Shown here: piece by piece, positions 23,188 to 35,700 of the stretch | Layout of the letters: the number at the start of each line of letters is the position of its first letter | Position numbering within the stretch: position 1 is the stretch's first letter | Source: Lineus longissimus | Taxonomy: Eukaryota > Nemertea > Pilidiophora > Heteronemertea > Lineidae | Direction: 5' to 3' | Assembly (NCBI RefSeq): GCF_910592395.1 | Contig: NC_088312.1 | Span: 21,213,292 to 21,277,291, forward strand | Length of the DNA stretch: 64,000 nucleotides | Translations under genes and position numbers: made by a program | Notes under the pieces: model-generated | Told to the model about the DNA's origin: nothing | What the model saw: the letters and a program-made list of their open reading frames with translations, nothing else | Databases searched by the model: none

Positions 23188-23689
23188 CATACCAGGAGCA
23201 CAGCCAAATTCAACGCTGTTGAAGTTCATAGCCAGCAGTATTCACACATGGCAATTTTTTTAAAATTCAAGTTCAAGTTTGCGCACCGAGCGATTGAAAG
23301 TGGTCCGTTTGCGCGTACGTTGGGTGCGCTCAGATGAATTGAGCTTATGCTGCTCCGCCTGTCTAGCTGAGAGTTATGGCTGGTCATGCACTGTGGCCAC
23401 ACCCAAAAATTTGGGGGGAAAATTCCCAAAAAATACAAAACTTCATAATTTTCTCATATTCTATTCCTCTTATTTCAGCTCACGACCGCAAAGCATAAAA
23501 AAACGTCTTCCTGCTCGTGAGTCGTCTGTGTTAGCACAAATAGCAGACGACGACCACATCAATCTTGTGCTCACAGTGAGTGACTAACGGATTCCCGGGC
23601 TCACTGTCTGAGGGGAAACCCTGGATCCCTTCCCTGCTTGCGCTATCTATCGATGCCCGCGCTAATTACCGATCCGTAGAAAGCTCTAC

Positions 23690-25045
23690 AGTTTGTCGCA
23701 TTCCATATGGGTCGCGCGTTGGCCGATCCTGCATTCATGACGCACCGCACCCACAATTACGACGTCGCAGAGAACGGGGGAGGGGGTTTGGGGGACTCAT
23801 CCCCCAATGTACTGACTAAATATGTCAGAAGGACGGGGTTTGGGGGGGGGGGGGCTCCCCATGTCAAACAGTTGTGTGAGTTCACTAGAGCTCGCTCTTC
23901 ACATATTAACTCACACAACGTAGTGAGTGTAATGGTTACGTGTGTATATAAAGTCTAAACAAAATTCATATATCCATCATGTCCATCGAATCTTAAAAAA
24001 ATTGTGCAGACCCATGACAGTTCCGGTTCCGGTACAGTTTGTTGCATTCCATACGGGCCGCGCTGGCCGATCCTGCTTTCACGACGACCGCAACCACAGT
24101 TACCATGATTCCCGTTGTTGACGCAATTATTTCATGACGTCATGAGCCATTGACCAATCACGCAAGTAGATTTATTCACACCGGCGCCACTGTCTTGAAG
24201 TGTATCTAAAAATCGTCTGCTAGAACATACAGGACAACAACGTCGGCGGAGACAGTTGTGACATTTCATTGCAGACGAAGTAAACGTCCTCTTCTTCTCG
24301 ATTTACGTACTTTACTTCAAAAAGTCAGTTTTAACACTACTGCACAAATATAGAGTGGTCTTAAAGTTCCATTTGGATAGAGATTTGACGGACTGATTTG
24401 GAAATTCATTCCAACCATGCAACTGTTTCAGAAATGAGAAAAAGCTCCTGGGTGTCATGACATGCATGATGTGTCTTGCCTCTGCATTTTTGTACTTAGA
24501 CATGTCAGAGGGTTTTCAACTTTCATATCATTGAAGAAATAATTCATTCCAATCTACAAGTATACCAATCACATCATTTATTTAAAAATCGTCTGCTAGG
24601 ACATACAGGACAACGTCGGTGGAGACAGTTGTGACATTTCAATTTTCATTGCATAGAGATTTGACGGACTGATTTGGAAATTCATTCCAACCATGCAACT
24701 GTTTCAGAAATGAGAAAAAGCTCCTGGGTGTCATGACATGCATTCAATTATTATTTCACCACAAAGAGCTGCTTCTTTCAGCAGATATGAGACAGCTACC
24801 GGGGCGGGGACTATTTCTTTATGGGGCCTTATTGTTCAGCGTCTCCAAGGAATTCTATTTTTAGAGTCCAATGGGGGGGGGGCTTCCCCCCAATGTACTG
24901 ACTAAAACCTGTCACTTTCAGAGAACGGGGGAGGGGGTTTGGGGGACTCATCCCCCAATGTACTGGCTATATATGTCAGAAGGACAGTTGTGTGAGTTCA
25001 CTAGAGATTGCTCTTTACATATTAGAGATAGTACTTTCATTGATC
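23690..25045. repeat. Mosaic of local direct duplications
   Basis: Several blocks recur. (1) ACAGTTTGT(C/T)GCATTCCATA... at 23688 and 24036. (2) A G-rich block GAGAACGGGGGAGGGGGTTT followed by CTCATCCCCCAATGTACTG at 23771 and 24921. (3) ATCGTCTGCTAG(A/G)ACATACAG... at 24210-24273 and 24596-24652. (4) TAGAGATTTGACGGACTGAT... at 24378-24467 and 24653-24742. In the second copy, blocks 3 and 4 are adjacent, so ~100 bp present between them in the first copy are missing. Confidence 0.8.
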
Positions 25046-25210
25046 GGCAGATGGCGATAGCGGCATGGGTCATCACAATGGCTTTGCTGGAATATGTGCA
25101 AAGTCCAAAAACTGGGCGACAACAACAACTAAAAACTGGGCGACAACAACAACTACAAAAGGAGTTTCGCTTCGTTTTATTAGTATAGTGTGTGTTTTTC
25201 GGCAAACAAA

Positions 25211-26645
25211 ATGTCGATTTCAAAGCAACTTGGTGTGATTTTGTTGTTGTTTGCAGTTTACATGATTAGTTCATGTTCTGGAGATGAACGGCTGCTGGGT
25301 GGTTTCAATGAGTGGAAAGCAATCGATGAATATACAAATGATTTGGCAGAAGAAGTAAGTAGTTACTGGTTACTGTGTCAGTGTGTGCAGTGTGTATGTT
25401 ATGTATGTGTTACGCATGTATTGTATGTGTGGGCTGCATGGCCCCTCCCCATCATGGTTACTTGTACAAGTTGTAGTACTTGTACTTTATAGCTTTGTAA
25501 ACTAAGAGTGTACTTTATAGCTTTGTCAACTAAGACTCTGAGTAAGAGGCTTGCTGTTAGTGTTGGCCTACCTAGAAATTATCAATAATGTTGTAAACAC
25601 AAAATGACAAAGCCTGTCACTAGTGTCAGTGTCATCAAGCTATTAGGCCTAACTGAATAAATGTATCGAATAGAGTTTGCTTATTGCCTATCTTCTTGGT
25701 TTTCATTGCCAATTCAATGTCTTACTAGAAGGCTTGGCCTGTCAGATCATTTAGAATAGTTCTATAATAAATAAAGTTTTCCTTTATGCATTCCAGATGA
25801 AGTCAGACGTTCAAGCCAAAGCTGGTAAGACATACAGTATGTATGAACCAATTCAATACAAGACGCAAGTTGTGGCTGGCACAAACTATGACATCAAGGT
25901 ATGAGAAACAACAGCTACACCTAAAATACTTTGCTTGGCCTGACATACATGACCCGATGTCGAATGAGTTAGAGGCTAACCGAATCTGCTAGGGGGTGCA
26001 GTCATTCTTGTACTTTTTCTTGACTCATTAGGAGGTCTGTTTTAATGTCAGAAAAAGAAAAAAAAAGGTGAAACAACCACACGCAGTGAAACAAAAATGT
26101 GTTTGAAGATTAATTGCGTCACTGGGGCGTAATTAGCTGGCGCTGTTAGTGTTGGTTGATGACACCATCAGCAGTTGGCGTTGTCATTCCTGCTATGTTT
26201 ACATGGGCATTGAAAAGGTTTGCCAGCGGGTCCATCTAATGGGATTTATCAAAAGTCCGCTACCCCATGAGAGTGCCACTTTTCAGAACAGGCTGAAGTA
26301 AGATCTGATACAGACATACGTATCCCATATCTGCTACTATTCGCTGAGACAGATATAGAAGTCATGATGTTAGCAAACAGCTTAGTTACCTTGAAATAAA
26401 GTTGTTAAGGAGCTTAGTCCAAAGAACAGAATGATTGTAACCATTTTCAGTCCAAAGATCGATATGATTGAACTGTCGTGCATTTCGTGAATGTTTTTCA
26501 CAATCTATGTTTCTATCAATTTTAGATTCAAGTCAGTTGGAATCCCGTGAAGTTTATCATCATCAGAATCTTCAAACCTCTCCCTTATCTCAATGAAGGG
26601 CCTCAACTGATTAGCGTGGAGAAAGTGAAAAGCGTAGAAAATTGA
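25211..26645 (+). CDS. Secreted stefin-like cystatin (cysteine protease inhibitor)
   Basis: Three exons: 25211-25354, 25797-25898, 26526-26645. All are in phase 0 with GT-AG borders, giving 121 residues. Residues 1-23 form a signal peptide. The mature part shows the three cystatin contact sites: Gly-Gly at 30-31, QVVAG at 72-76 in the first hairpin loop, and Leu-Pro at 101-102 in the second. These wedge into the active site of papain-like proteases. Two introns at these places match the known intron layout of stefins. There are no cysteines after the signal peptide, so it is a disulphide-free stefin-type domain that is nevertheless exported. The ATG at 25211 is chosen because it starts directly at the signal peptide. 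A 25-base direct repeat (AAAAACTGGGCGACAACAAC...) lies at 25113-25157, just upstream. Confidence 0.9.
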
Positions 26646-26960
26646 TGCATCTATTGCCTCAGTATCAGCCTGGAAATGTTGGGTTTTCTATCCCTGATTA
26701 GCTAGTATATTTGGCCTGAATTCAAATGCAAAAAGATAGTGTGATGTGAAATATTGATATAAAAAAAACCAATGATTGGAAATATGATAATTGTCTTGTA
26801 TTGTAACATGAATTTAACATGAATTTTTTTAACATTGTTAATGTACAATACGTGTACAATGAATACAGAATTCAATAATTTCACTGTGTCAGCCAACACC
26901 TGTTGTCCAGGGCTGTGTGACAATACAATTACAGTTTAATGACAAGAGATCGGCCAAGTA
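26646..26960. other. Cystatin 3' UTR and flank
   Basis: AT-rich, with no canonical AATAAA close to the stop; the poly(A) signal is not identified. Confidence 0.4.
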
Positions 26961-27138
26961 CAGTGGAACCTCTGTTAGCGTACACCTCTCTACTAAGGAC
27001 AACCTCTCTATCAAGGATGCTAGTTTTGGTCCCAAATTGGTTGTTTCCATTCAATTTGACCTCTCTAATCAGGACACCTCTCTATTAAGGACAGCACTTG
27101 TCAGTCCCGAGGGTGTCCTTAATAGAGAGGTTCTACTG
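26961..27138. mobile_element. Pogo/Tigger-like MITE, complete copy
   Basis: 178 bp. Ends CAGTGGAACCTCT and CAGTAGAACCTCT (complement), with a TA dinucleotide immediately outside both ends (26959-26960, 27139-27140), the target duplication of Tc1/mariner/pogo elements. The interior is imperfectly palindromic (GACCTCTCTAATCAGGACA, TGTCCTTAATAGAGAGG). Confidence 0.88.
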
Positions 27139-27140
27139 TA

Positions 27141-30100
27141 CCTTTGGCCAGATCAATCTGAAAAACACTTCACTACAAGGTTTAATTAGCTACACTTTTT
27201 TGGTTAGCCTTAGTTACCCCTTAGTGACGCGATCAATGTTTCCTTTGAGAACTACAACATAATAAAGTCTACATATGTATCGACAAGATCTTCCATAATT
27301 TTAAGCCGAAAGATACTTAGGAAATCAGTAATTAGATAATACAGTTTGAAGTTATTGTCTCCCTTTCATGTACATGTATTTTCAAAGGTGAAAATATTGT
27401 GATAACAGTATTCAACACCTGTCATTGGCAGCTCAATGAGATTCATGGTGTGGCTGGTTTTTCATGAATTTGAATTATCAGAAAATGATCTGTTGTTTCA
27501 GTTTACAAGTCCATGTGGCTCTTTATTCATTTTAGTTATTACAACAGTGGTATACTGTTCTAGTCAATGTAAATGTTTTATTATACAGGTGGGAGGGGGT
27601 TTGCTCTTCTATTTAAAAAGAGCATATTTTGGTGAGTGGAATGACTGTAACCCTTGATGTTTTCTTTCATTTGTATTGTTATATGTATCATATACTTTAG
27701 TCGGCCTATTTTTTCAATCAGAGTTAGTAAAGACAAATAAGGTGAGATGCTACCTGGTGTTGGAGGTAAAGGATAGTAGTAAACATCCACTAGAAAGTAC
27801 ACACCAATGTTTTCAGAATGTTTATGCACATATTTCATTCATCCTGATCCGCCATCTTTTGGGGCAGTCTGTGACTGTGTTTATGGGGGCACGCTCGATT
27901 GGCGGTAACTCGGTCTCCTTTTCCCTTTGACTTTGGTATTGACTGCTGGTGGCATGCTAGGGGTAGTGTCTTTGTTTTGGCCTGACTCTGATTGGGAATC
28001 TTGGCCAAAGTTTATTGCTAAGTTTTTAACTCTGTACTTCAGTTGAGTTGTACAATACTATCCAGTTATACATGACATGTGTAAACTTGTTTTTATATTA
28101 ACCAAACTGCATTGTTTTCACAATTTGCAGTCTTTGGTGGAGATTGCTGTCAAATTGTTTTGCATAATATAAACTTCTATTGAGAAAATAAAGATATATT
28201 TGATATGAATATTTCCTCATTTCCAAATTTTTCTTAGTGGTAGATGTACTCATGGTACCACTCCTTGTCACCTGTAATGGCAATACCCCACAGATATTGT
28301 CATTTTCAATACAGTGAACCTCGGCGTCTACAGGTGAGGAACGTACTTGGTGCCAGTGTAGGGTGACTGAAAAAGCTGTTTCAGACATCAAATGCCTCCG
28401 AGACATCGGCTCAGACAAGTTGAGATATGCGCCTGAGCCAACTGGGACTTCTTTAACCAGTTTCGATATCAGTTTCGAGACCTCTTTATAACCAGTTGGG
28501 ATGACAGCCTGAACCAGTTGAGACATAACTCGGACATCCTTTAACATTATTCGAACATCTGGACAGCACAAGATCTCCCCTGCTGTATGATGTATCTCGG
28601 GTTCAACAGTAGCCCTTTACCGGTTGAGAAGTGGCCAGTCTACAAACAGATCAAAGGTCAAAGTTAAGGCATCAGTTGCGTCGTGCATTGCCAACTGGCT
28701 ATTCCTCGATTCACATGTCATCCTCAAATGTCCTCATTGGATGGCAGTGGAACTTCAGGACAGGGGAAACTCACTTTGAAGATGATCATTCCATACAAAA
28801 CGTTATATTTTTCTATAGCAAAGTGACGAAAACTACTACACAATCGGTCCTGGCCGTGAAGACATTGTCACAACCTAGTCTCTACTATCAAACCATTCCA
28901 AAATAATTTGCTGTATGTTTTGATGGAAGTGCCCCAAACAAATGGCTCATGCAAACAGCCTGTGGCACAGCTGTGTAGACAAGCAAAATAAAAACGCAAC
29001 ACATTCAATTTTCATATCATCTATTGTTATGATAATGTTAAAAAATATATCGATATCACTCACAGCAAAGCCTATATCAGGGCAATAGTTACATGTTACT
29101 TGTACAATGCATTATATTGGTGAGGTGTAAATTTATGTTCTGTTAAAGGGAAAATACAGCCATGATTTTATACTGTTTAAATCACTCATAGCGCAGGGCC
29201 AATCTTCTTCTGGAGAAGCCTCTGGGCACTAAGAGGCTAGCAGAAATCAGATATCACTCCTCAACTTTGTTTCTAATACCCCCCCCCCCCCCCCCGAAGT
29301 CACTACTCTCATCCCAACAGCAGCTATCGCTGGCCCTTGGAACATGGATTTCTCTGACTTATCCCCCTTTAAAATTCCAGCGAAAAGCCTTTATAAGCCC
29401 TTGGATAAGAACAAGCACCAAAAGTCAGGATTTGGCAAAATAAAGTTGTGCTTGACATATGGGAGATTTAAGTATAAAAGTATATGATAAAAGTTACTTG
29501 CACGTTCAGAATTGTCGAGAATAAACAAAGGCTTGTCTTTATTTCTTCTTTGCCCCATGCATATCAGATTTTCTAACACAATAAAGACAGATTTGGCAAG
29601 AAAATGGCTCACAAAACATGGAACATTACATTTGACATGAGTTAAACATATGAATAATTCATAAAATGATGACAAGAAGGTAAACATATCACTGGTTGTT
29701 AAAATGAATTAAATACTGTTCAACTCCGAAAGCCCTAATCATCTTTGAATGTCATGTACAGTTGTCTCTCAACCATTTTAGTGCACACACTCATATTAAT
29801 CCCAGAGTTCATTCCACCCTTGATAACTCCCATACATTTTGGCCTTAAATATTACTCTGTCTTTGACATTATTTTTTGACAAAAACTACCATCATTTCAG
29901 CAAACATTGTATTCTAAAACACTTCGATTGATAATGAATCGCAGTTTACAGAGCCTCGTTATGGTCAAACAACCAAAACCGCTTTGGTTGGTGCACAATA
30001 ATATTATGGAAGCAGTCAAAAAGCATTTCAAATCACATTATTTTCACCAAAACCGCTCGGTTGGACCAAAAATGTGGCTCAACCTCAGTTTTGATCAACA

Positions 30101-30232
30101 TGTTAGCTCTACACTGGTTTTGGAGAGCCAACCAATTACTCCAGTTCCTCCGGGTTTGGCCAATATTTTAGTGAAGCGTTTTGGTGAGACAACCAATAAC
30201 GGTACTTCCAGTTCAGTTTCCATTCCTTAAAC
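27141..30232. other. Intergenic stretch, no gene recognised
   Basis: Short frames only. 28370-28560 holds degenerate repeats of a GAGACAT/ACCAGTTGG type similar to those at 38.0-38.2 kb. A 15-base C-run lies near 29281-29295. A minus-strand TTTATT near 29536 could be a poly(A) signal for the gene ending at 30233. Confidence 0.35.
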
Positions 30233-30616
30233 CTACTCGGTCTCATTAGCCGACTCTTCAGCCGTCTCCGTAAGTTTAAAGACATCTGGTTCGTACAGAC
30301 TACTCTTGGTTCGCTCGCCTAACAACTCGCGCTCTTTCTCCCTCTCAAGATGCTCCAAGTAATACTTTGAAAAGTCATGTATCAATTCCAGCCTCAGAGG
30401 ATCTCGATATGGATGCACTTCATGAACAAAAGATTCCCAATCAACAGCAGACCTCCCCTTGTCTTTAATAATTTGAAGTTTTTCTCGGATGTAGGCCATG
30501 TGGTCCTCAGGCCTCTCGACCATTAGTCCGCAAATTATGCTACGCACAACTTGAGGTATTAAGTTCACTTCAAGGAATGACTTGGGATCTTCTTTTTTGT
30601 TCCTGTCAGCCATCAT
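30233..30616 (-). CDS. RII-alpha/DPY-30-fold docking-and-dimerization protein, 127 aa
   Basis: An uninterrupted frame from ATG at 30616 to TAG at 30233. Residues 14-52 show the dimerization/docking helix pair: FLEVNLIPQVVRSIICGL, then ERPED at 34-38 and YIREKLQIIK. Ile-Pro at 20-21 and the RPED turn are hallmarks. The following DWESFV resembles the segment after this domain in adenylate kinase 5, but no kinase domain follows. The C-terminal part is a charged helix (residues ~78-105) and an acidic tail. Proteins with this fold usually anchor in flagellar radial spokes or on AKAP-like helices. A ciliary role is inference only. An in-frame TAA just upstream supports the start. A CAG acceptor at 30642-30641 suggests a 5' UTR intron. 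Confidence 0.75.
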   Translation of the reverse strand: MMADRNKKEDPKSFLEVNLIPQVVRSIICGLMVERPEDHMAYIREKLQIIKDKGRSAVDWESFVHEVHPYRDPLRLELIHDFSKYYLEHLEREKERELLGERTKSSLYEPDVFKLTETAEESANETE

Positions 30617-30640
30617 TAGTCTTTAAAATGCTCAAGGGAA

Positions 30641-32006
30641 CTGCAAGCAAAAAAGCACAATCATAACCAAATAACTTCAAAGGAGGGGTTTCAGAGAAAC
30701 TGATCTGGGTTTGCTCTCATGAGATGCTTGATACTACTATCTAAACAGTTTCTGTGCAGGGGCCACTGTCTGTATGGCTAATTACCTGATTGACCTATGT
30801 CAACATCGTTGTTTGAAGGCTGGTCTTCTTTTGCAGCTTTTGGCACCCAGCATAGGGTAGCATAGCCATAAGTAGGAGTAGGCCTACTGTTTTTATGGGA
30901 CCTTCTTTATCATGTCATCAGTTAAATCCCAAACCTGATGAAGTAAAAACAGTATTGTAAAGGTCAAAAGCAACAAGTGAATGATACTGTGGCTCAGACA
31001 TGGTTACAAGATGAAGTCAAGGTAAGGGACATCTAATGGTATATAAGTTAAAAGTCAATCGATGTCAAAGGAATGACTTACACTTTAAATGCAAAACAGT
31101 TTTACAATAGCAGCATTTAAGGAAATCAATCGGATAAATTGACTATAAAGGTGAATTTCTACAATTAGACATGATTCCTTGTGCTCATTTCATGATTAGT
31201 TTACATATCACTAAGGATTTGACGAGGCAGAGTTAGCAACCAAAGAGTTCGAACTACGGCCGGTGCGTGTTGATTTTAAATAGCCCTTAAAATTACTGTA
31301 ATAGGTATGAACTGGTGTATGATGACAGTTTCTTTAAGAATTTGAATAAAAAAACATTTGTAAATTACTGAAAAGTACAAAAAAGCAATTTTGTCGGCCA
31401 ACTCCATGGCGGATTAATAATTAACTTATAACTCCTTTAGTACTCTTTAGTCATGTCAGTTAAGAGAAGGGGTGAAAAGTAAGAAAAAATAGTTTTTCAA
31501 TTTTTGTGGTTTTACCTTTTAAATTGGTCGATTTCCTCCACATGTTGAGGGCTGTTGTTTTCCAAGTATGCCTAGACCAATGAGAAATAGTTTTGTGTGT
31601 TAGCTGAGGAAGGTAACATCAAAATAAAATGTGAATGGCAACCGCACAGACATGAATTGAAAGACTCAAGAGTCGGAAAGCCGGAGTCCCAAGGCCAAGC
31701 GCGGGCCAGCATGATGATGCATGGCCACAGAGCAGAGCTGTGAGAGCAGAGCCAACCAGAGACAAGATGCCGAGACTTGCCAGTCACACAGTCTAGTCAT
31801 CATAGTTTTCCAAGAACATGAGAAAGAATGACAGACTGACTTCCCTGTCTGTGAGCGTGGTCCCTCTGCTCTGGTTCTGCGCTACCAAATCTGGTTGTGC
31901 ACATCTGATCCCTCCGCCTCCGGCATTCCAGTTTTGACCATCAAACACCAAGGCTGGGTCCTTTAGTTTATTATCAACCTTTTCATAGAAATTTGTTTGG
32001 GCTCTG
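30641..32006. other. Region upstream of the RII-fold gene, no coding exon seen
   Basis: Probably contains the 5' UTR intron and promoter of the minus-strand gene, opposite in direction to the kinesin gene. No coding exon recognised. Confidence 0.35.
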
Positions 32007-32380
32007 CAGGCCTTGGCCTTAAAATATAGCAGGCGAGCAGAAAAGTACTCACCTCAAATTTCTTTTGGTGGGGTAGGCGAGCACTTATCGCAACAATGCT
32101 GTGGACTAACATCCGCCATGTTTGCATGCGAATAGGCTGTTTAATGAAAGCTACGATCTCATTGGCTAAAAGATCACGGGATGATTGAAATGGGGGGGTT
32201 TGGAAATTAGTGTATACAATGGCTAACAGATATCTCTGCGTACAATACATTGTTACTACGAGGTGCGTGAAAATTGAACAATTTTTGTTGGTAGGCGCGC
32301 ATTTGTTAGCGCGCCTCATTCCGATTTGAGGCGCGTTATGGCGCGGGCGCGCAAATGCGCGCCTTAAAAGACAAGGCCTG
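32007..32380. mobile_element. hAT-like MITE with CAGGCCTTG termini
   Basis: The ends CAGGCCTTGGCCTTAAAA and CAGGCCTTGTCTTTTAAGG are inverted. A 6-bp GCTCTG lies directly outside each (32001-32006, 32381-32386). The right part is very rich in GCGCGC, unlike the surrounding DNA. The minus-strand frame 31963-32391 runs through the whole element and is not a gene. Confidence 0.65.
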
Positions 32381-32720
32381 GCTCTGACCAAGCATGCGTT
32401 TCACCTGGTCCTGGGAAAGAGGGTCACAAGGGCTTTTATATAGCATTCTCCGAAGTCCGCTAGGCCTCCTGACGTGTTCTCTTGTTAGGTGGTGGGCAGT
32501 TCAAAAGCCCAGCCGACTCCCAAGTAAATTTATACAATCATAATTTCAGCTGTCTTTATAAAAGGTACTGGGTACCATTCTGAGAAGGGAAGATGTAAAG
32601 GAGGGTGTAACATTCAGCTGGAACTGAACGAGAGCCAAGTTTTTCTTCTTCTTAAGGAATTCATCGGATTCAGATCTCAAGATCGATTTTGTTTTTGAAA
32701 ACAATTACTCTAGAGCAGAA

Positions 32721-35700
32721 ATGCCGCCAACCTGTCTTGACATCTCTGGCTTGCTCCGAGAGAGGTTGACAAAATGTGAAGTACAAATCCGGGTAAGCTG
32801 ATAGTAATCTAACCATTAATGCATTATCAAGTTATTCTATCTTTGATTCATTCTATACCTTTGTTGAATATCGTTATTTTTGGATATTGGTAATTTCTTC
32901 AACAACAAAAAACAACTTGAAACTGTGGGCCCTGGAAGGTTGGGTGTATTATTAAAGTTAAATGAATTGCAAATTGCCCAATACTACAATGCAATACATT
33001 GTACTTTACTTCTGGCAAAATATGAAAGAATTTGCTGCCTGGAGACTGATAGTGATAATGCGTGCTCTTCTGTAATTGAATGAATAACAAATGCTTACAC
33101 TACAATACTTTATTTAAGGCCAAAGATGAAAGAATTTGCTGCCTGGAGACAGAGAATGCCATGCTTCATCTCAAGCTCGCTCAGATGCGGGGTTCTGTAA
33201 ACAAGTTGCAAGAAGAGCGGTACCTAGTGAGGAGTCGGAATGAACAGGAACTGGATCAACGAAAGGTGATGCGGTGCACAATATTGGCTCTCATGCAAAC
33301 AACTAAGGTATGAAAACCTCAAAATGATAATGGGATACTGTACATCTTTCATCTTACATTGTCATTACATTTCTATCATTCTCTCGCCAAAGACGAGGGT
33401 GCTACCAACTGCCTCCCATATCGGCTGACGTCTTAAAATTGTACATGCGTGCTGCACATGCGCAGCAATGTCCCGCAAAACTTAGAAAATCCTGGAGCCT
33501 TTTAGGGAGTGCATGCCTCCTATGCCACAGTACTCAGTCTGTGATATGTTTTAAGGCATGCAGCGGGCAGAAAATGAGGCAAATCCAAAAAGCCAAGAAG
33601 TGATCAGTAATGGTGGAGCAGTTTGCCACATTTCGTGTACGGATCACACATATCTTGAAACTTTATAATTATCTTTAAAATGTTTTTGTTGCAGCTTCTG
33701 AGACGAGAGCTTGATGAATTGAGAGTGATTGTTCAAAACACTCCAAAGATGGTGTCTGCAGAATGCGGGAAAGTTTTGAACGAGATGGAGAAGTATCGGC
33801 ATGTATTTGCTCTGCAGAAAACAAATATTTCAGGTTGGTAGACCTTATCAGGGATGTTTCACACTCTCATGAGTTGTCTCATGGCTTGTTGGTAACCCAA
33901 TGATTCAGTCAAACACCTGAGAGTAAGCCCTAGAACTCAGTCACATTGCTCCTTTGAGGCCTTTGAATCAACACCACAGTTGGCAGAAGTCAGAAGAAAA
34001 TTTCCCAATTTTTCATCCGGTAATGCGTGTGCATTGATGAGAAACCACGGCAAGCTATAACCAAGGGATACTTATTCATGTGCATGCGTAACCGGATGCA
34101 CAATCTTGAAAAAAATTTCAAACTTCTGCTGACCTCATGGCTGCTTCAAAGGCCTCAAAGGGGTATTGGTGGTGTTTTTGTTTGCAACAGTTGTAGAGGG
34201 ATCTATATGAACATTATTTTTAGTCGATGCTAAGTAAGCAAATTCTGGCATTTAAAATATACTACAGTGATAGTTAACCTTGAAATCTATTCTTAAGATC
34301 TTCAACAAATGCTCTTAGACGCCGAGAAAAATGTACATGTAGCCAATGAGAGACATCTGGTGGAGAAGAGAAGAAGGAAACAACTCCATAATGCTTTAGT
34401 GGTGAGTTAACGTTAACGTCATTTGTTTGCGATGAGCTGGATACCTTTGTCCTTTACCCTCGAGTTGTTGGTCAGTGACCTAGTTTCATAGGCGTACAAG
34501 AAAAGTACAAAAACAAGTTTTTTGATGACTTCTGGAGGACATTTCCCCCTTGCACCCCTCCCCACACTCTTCTCCCTAGCAACCAGAGTGTGGTCTTACC
34601 AAAAATGAGTGCAGAATCATTTGGACTACCTGCCTATGGACCTTAGAACAGTTTTGATAGTTGAAACTTTTATGATTTTTTGTCAATTTAGGAATTACGA
34701 GGCAATATCAGGGTACACTGCCGGATTCGTCCTTTGTTGGATTTTGATGGGGGTGGCCAGGAAACAGCGGAGTTGGGAAGGCCTGGGACGTTATCTGAAG
34801 TTATTGTTGGTCCAGTGGATGATGTAAGTAGTGAAAGCAATCGTCTCTTTAAATATTCAGTCAGGAATGTGTGCAAACTTTGCTCAATATTGGTTCTTTA
34901 GATAATATATGGATTAGTTGTACTGCAGGAGGATAACGGGCGACCAGGAGGAAACCTACATTATCAAAGAGATTCACCGTCTCTAAGACATAAGTATAGC
35001 AGGTCTTTTGCACTCCAATGGCAACATACATACTCATAACCCGTAATATGACATATTCTAACCCAACTGGAATTTGTAAATCTCTGACATGCTATTTATA
35101 GGTGTCTCTGCTTGATCACATCTTTCAGGAGAACGTCTGCTTGAGATCGTCGCGAGGAAACCGAATCTTTGAATACGATCGAGTGTTTGCTCCAATTGAG
35201 GGACAGGATTCAGTTTTTGGAGAGGTGCAGCCATTGCTGACTTCGCTTCTCGATGGGTAAGTTCTTCCGCAGAGGATCAAAATATCTCCCTCTCAGCTAT
35301 ATTCAACCTCCTCAACCTGCCTTCGCGTAGACAGTCTTTCAAAAGTCCTGGAGTCCTAGCTGGACCAGTAACACAACCTGCCGTTTTCTCCATACTTCTT
35401 ATTCATATAACCAAAAATATATAAGTGAGCCATTTTGTAATTCTGATTCCCAGTGGTCTATGCAAATTCATTAGTAATCAATCCGAAGTTGCAGATGTAA
35501 GACACTATGACTGAAAGCATTTGACCCAGACGACACTTCACCTATCAATGCCATAATCCCATCTTGTAATATTTCTAGGTATAATGTGTGTATCATGGCA
35601 TATGGTCAAACTGGTAGTGGTAAGACGCACACCATGCTAGGCAGTCACCGCAATGAGATGTATACCCTGTCTACTGAACCATGTCGTGATGAAGGTGTGA

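Noticed and set aside
28098-28571. 157-codon minus-strand ORF
   Set aside because: Overlaps degenerate GAGACAT/ACCAGTTGG repeats, with no recognisable domain or splice context.
31963-32391. 142-codon minus-strand ORF
   Set aside because: It coincides end to end with a MITE, is rich in Arg/Ala from GCGCGC sequence, and has no domain.
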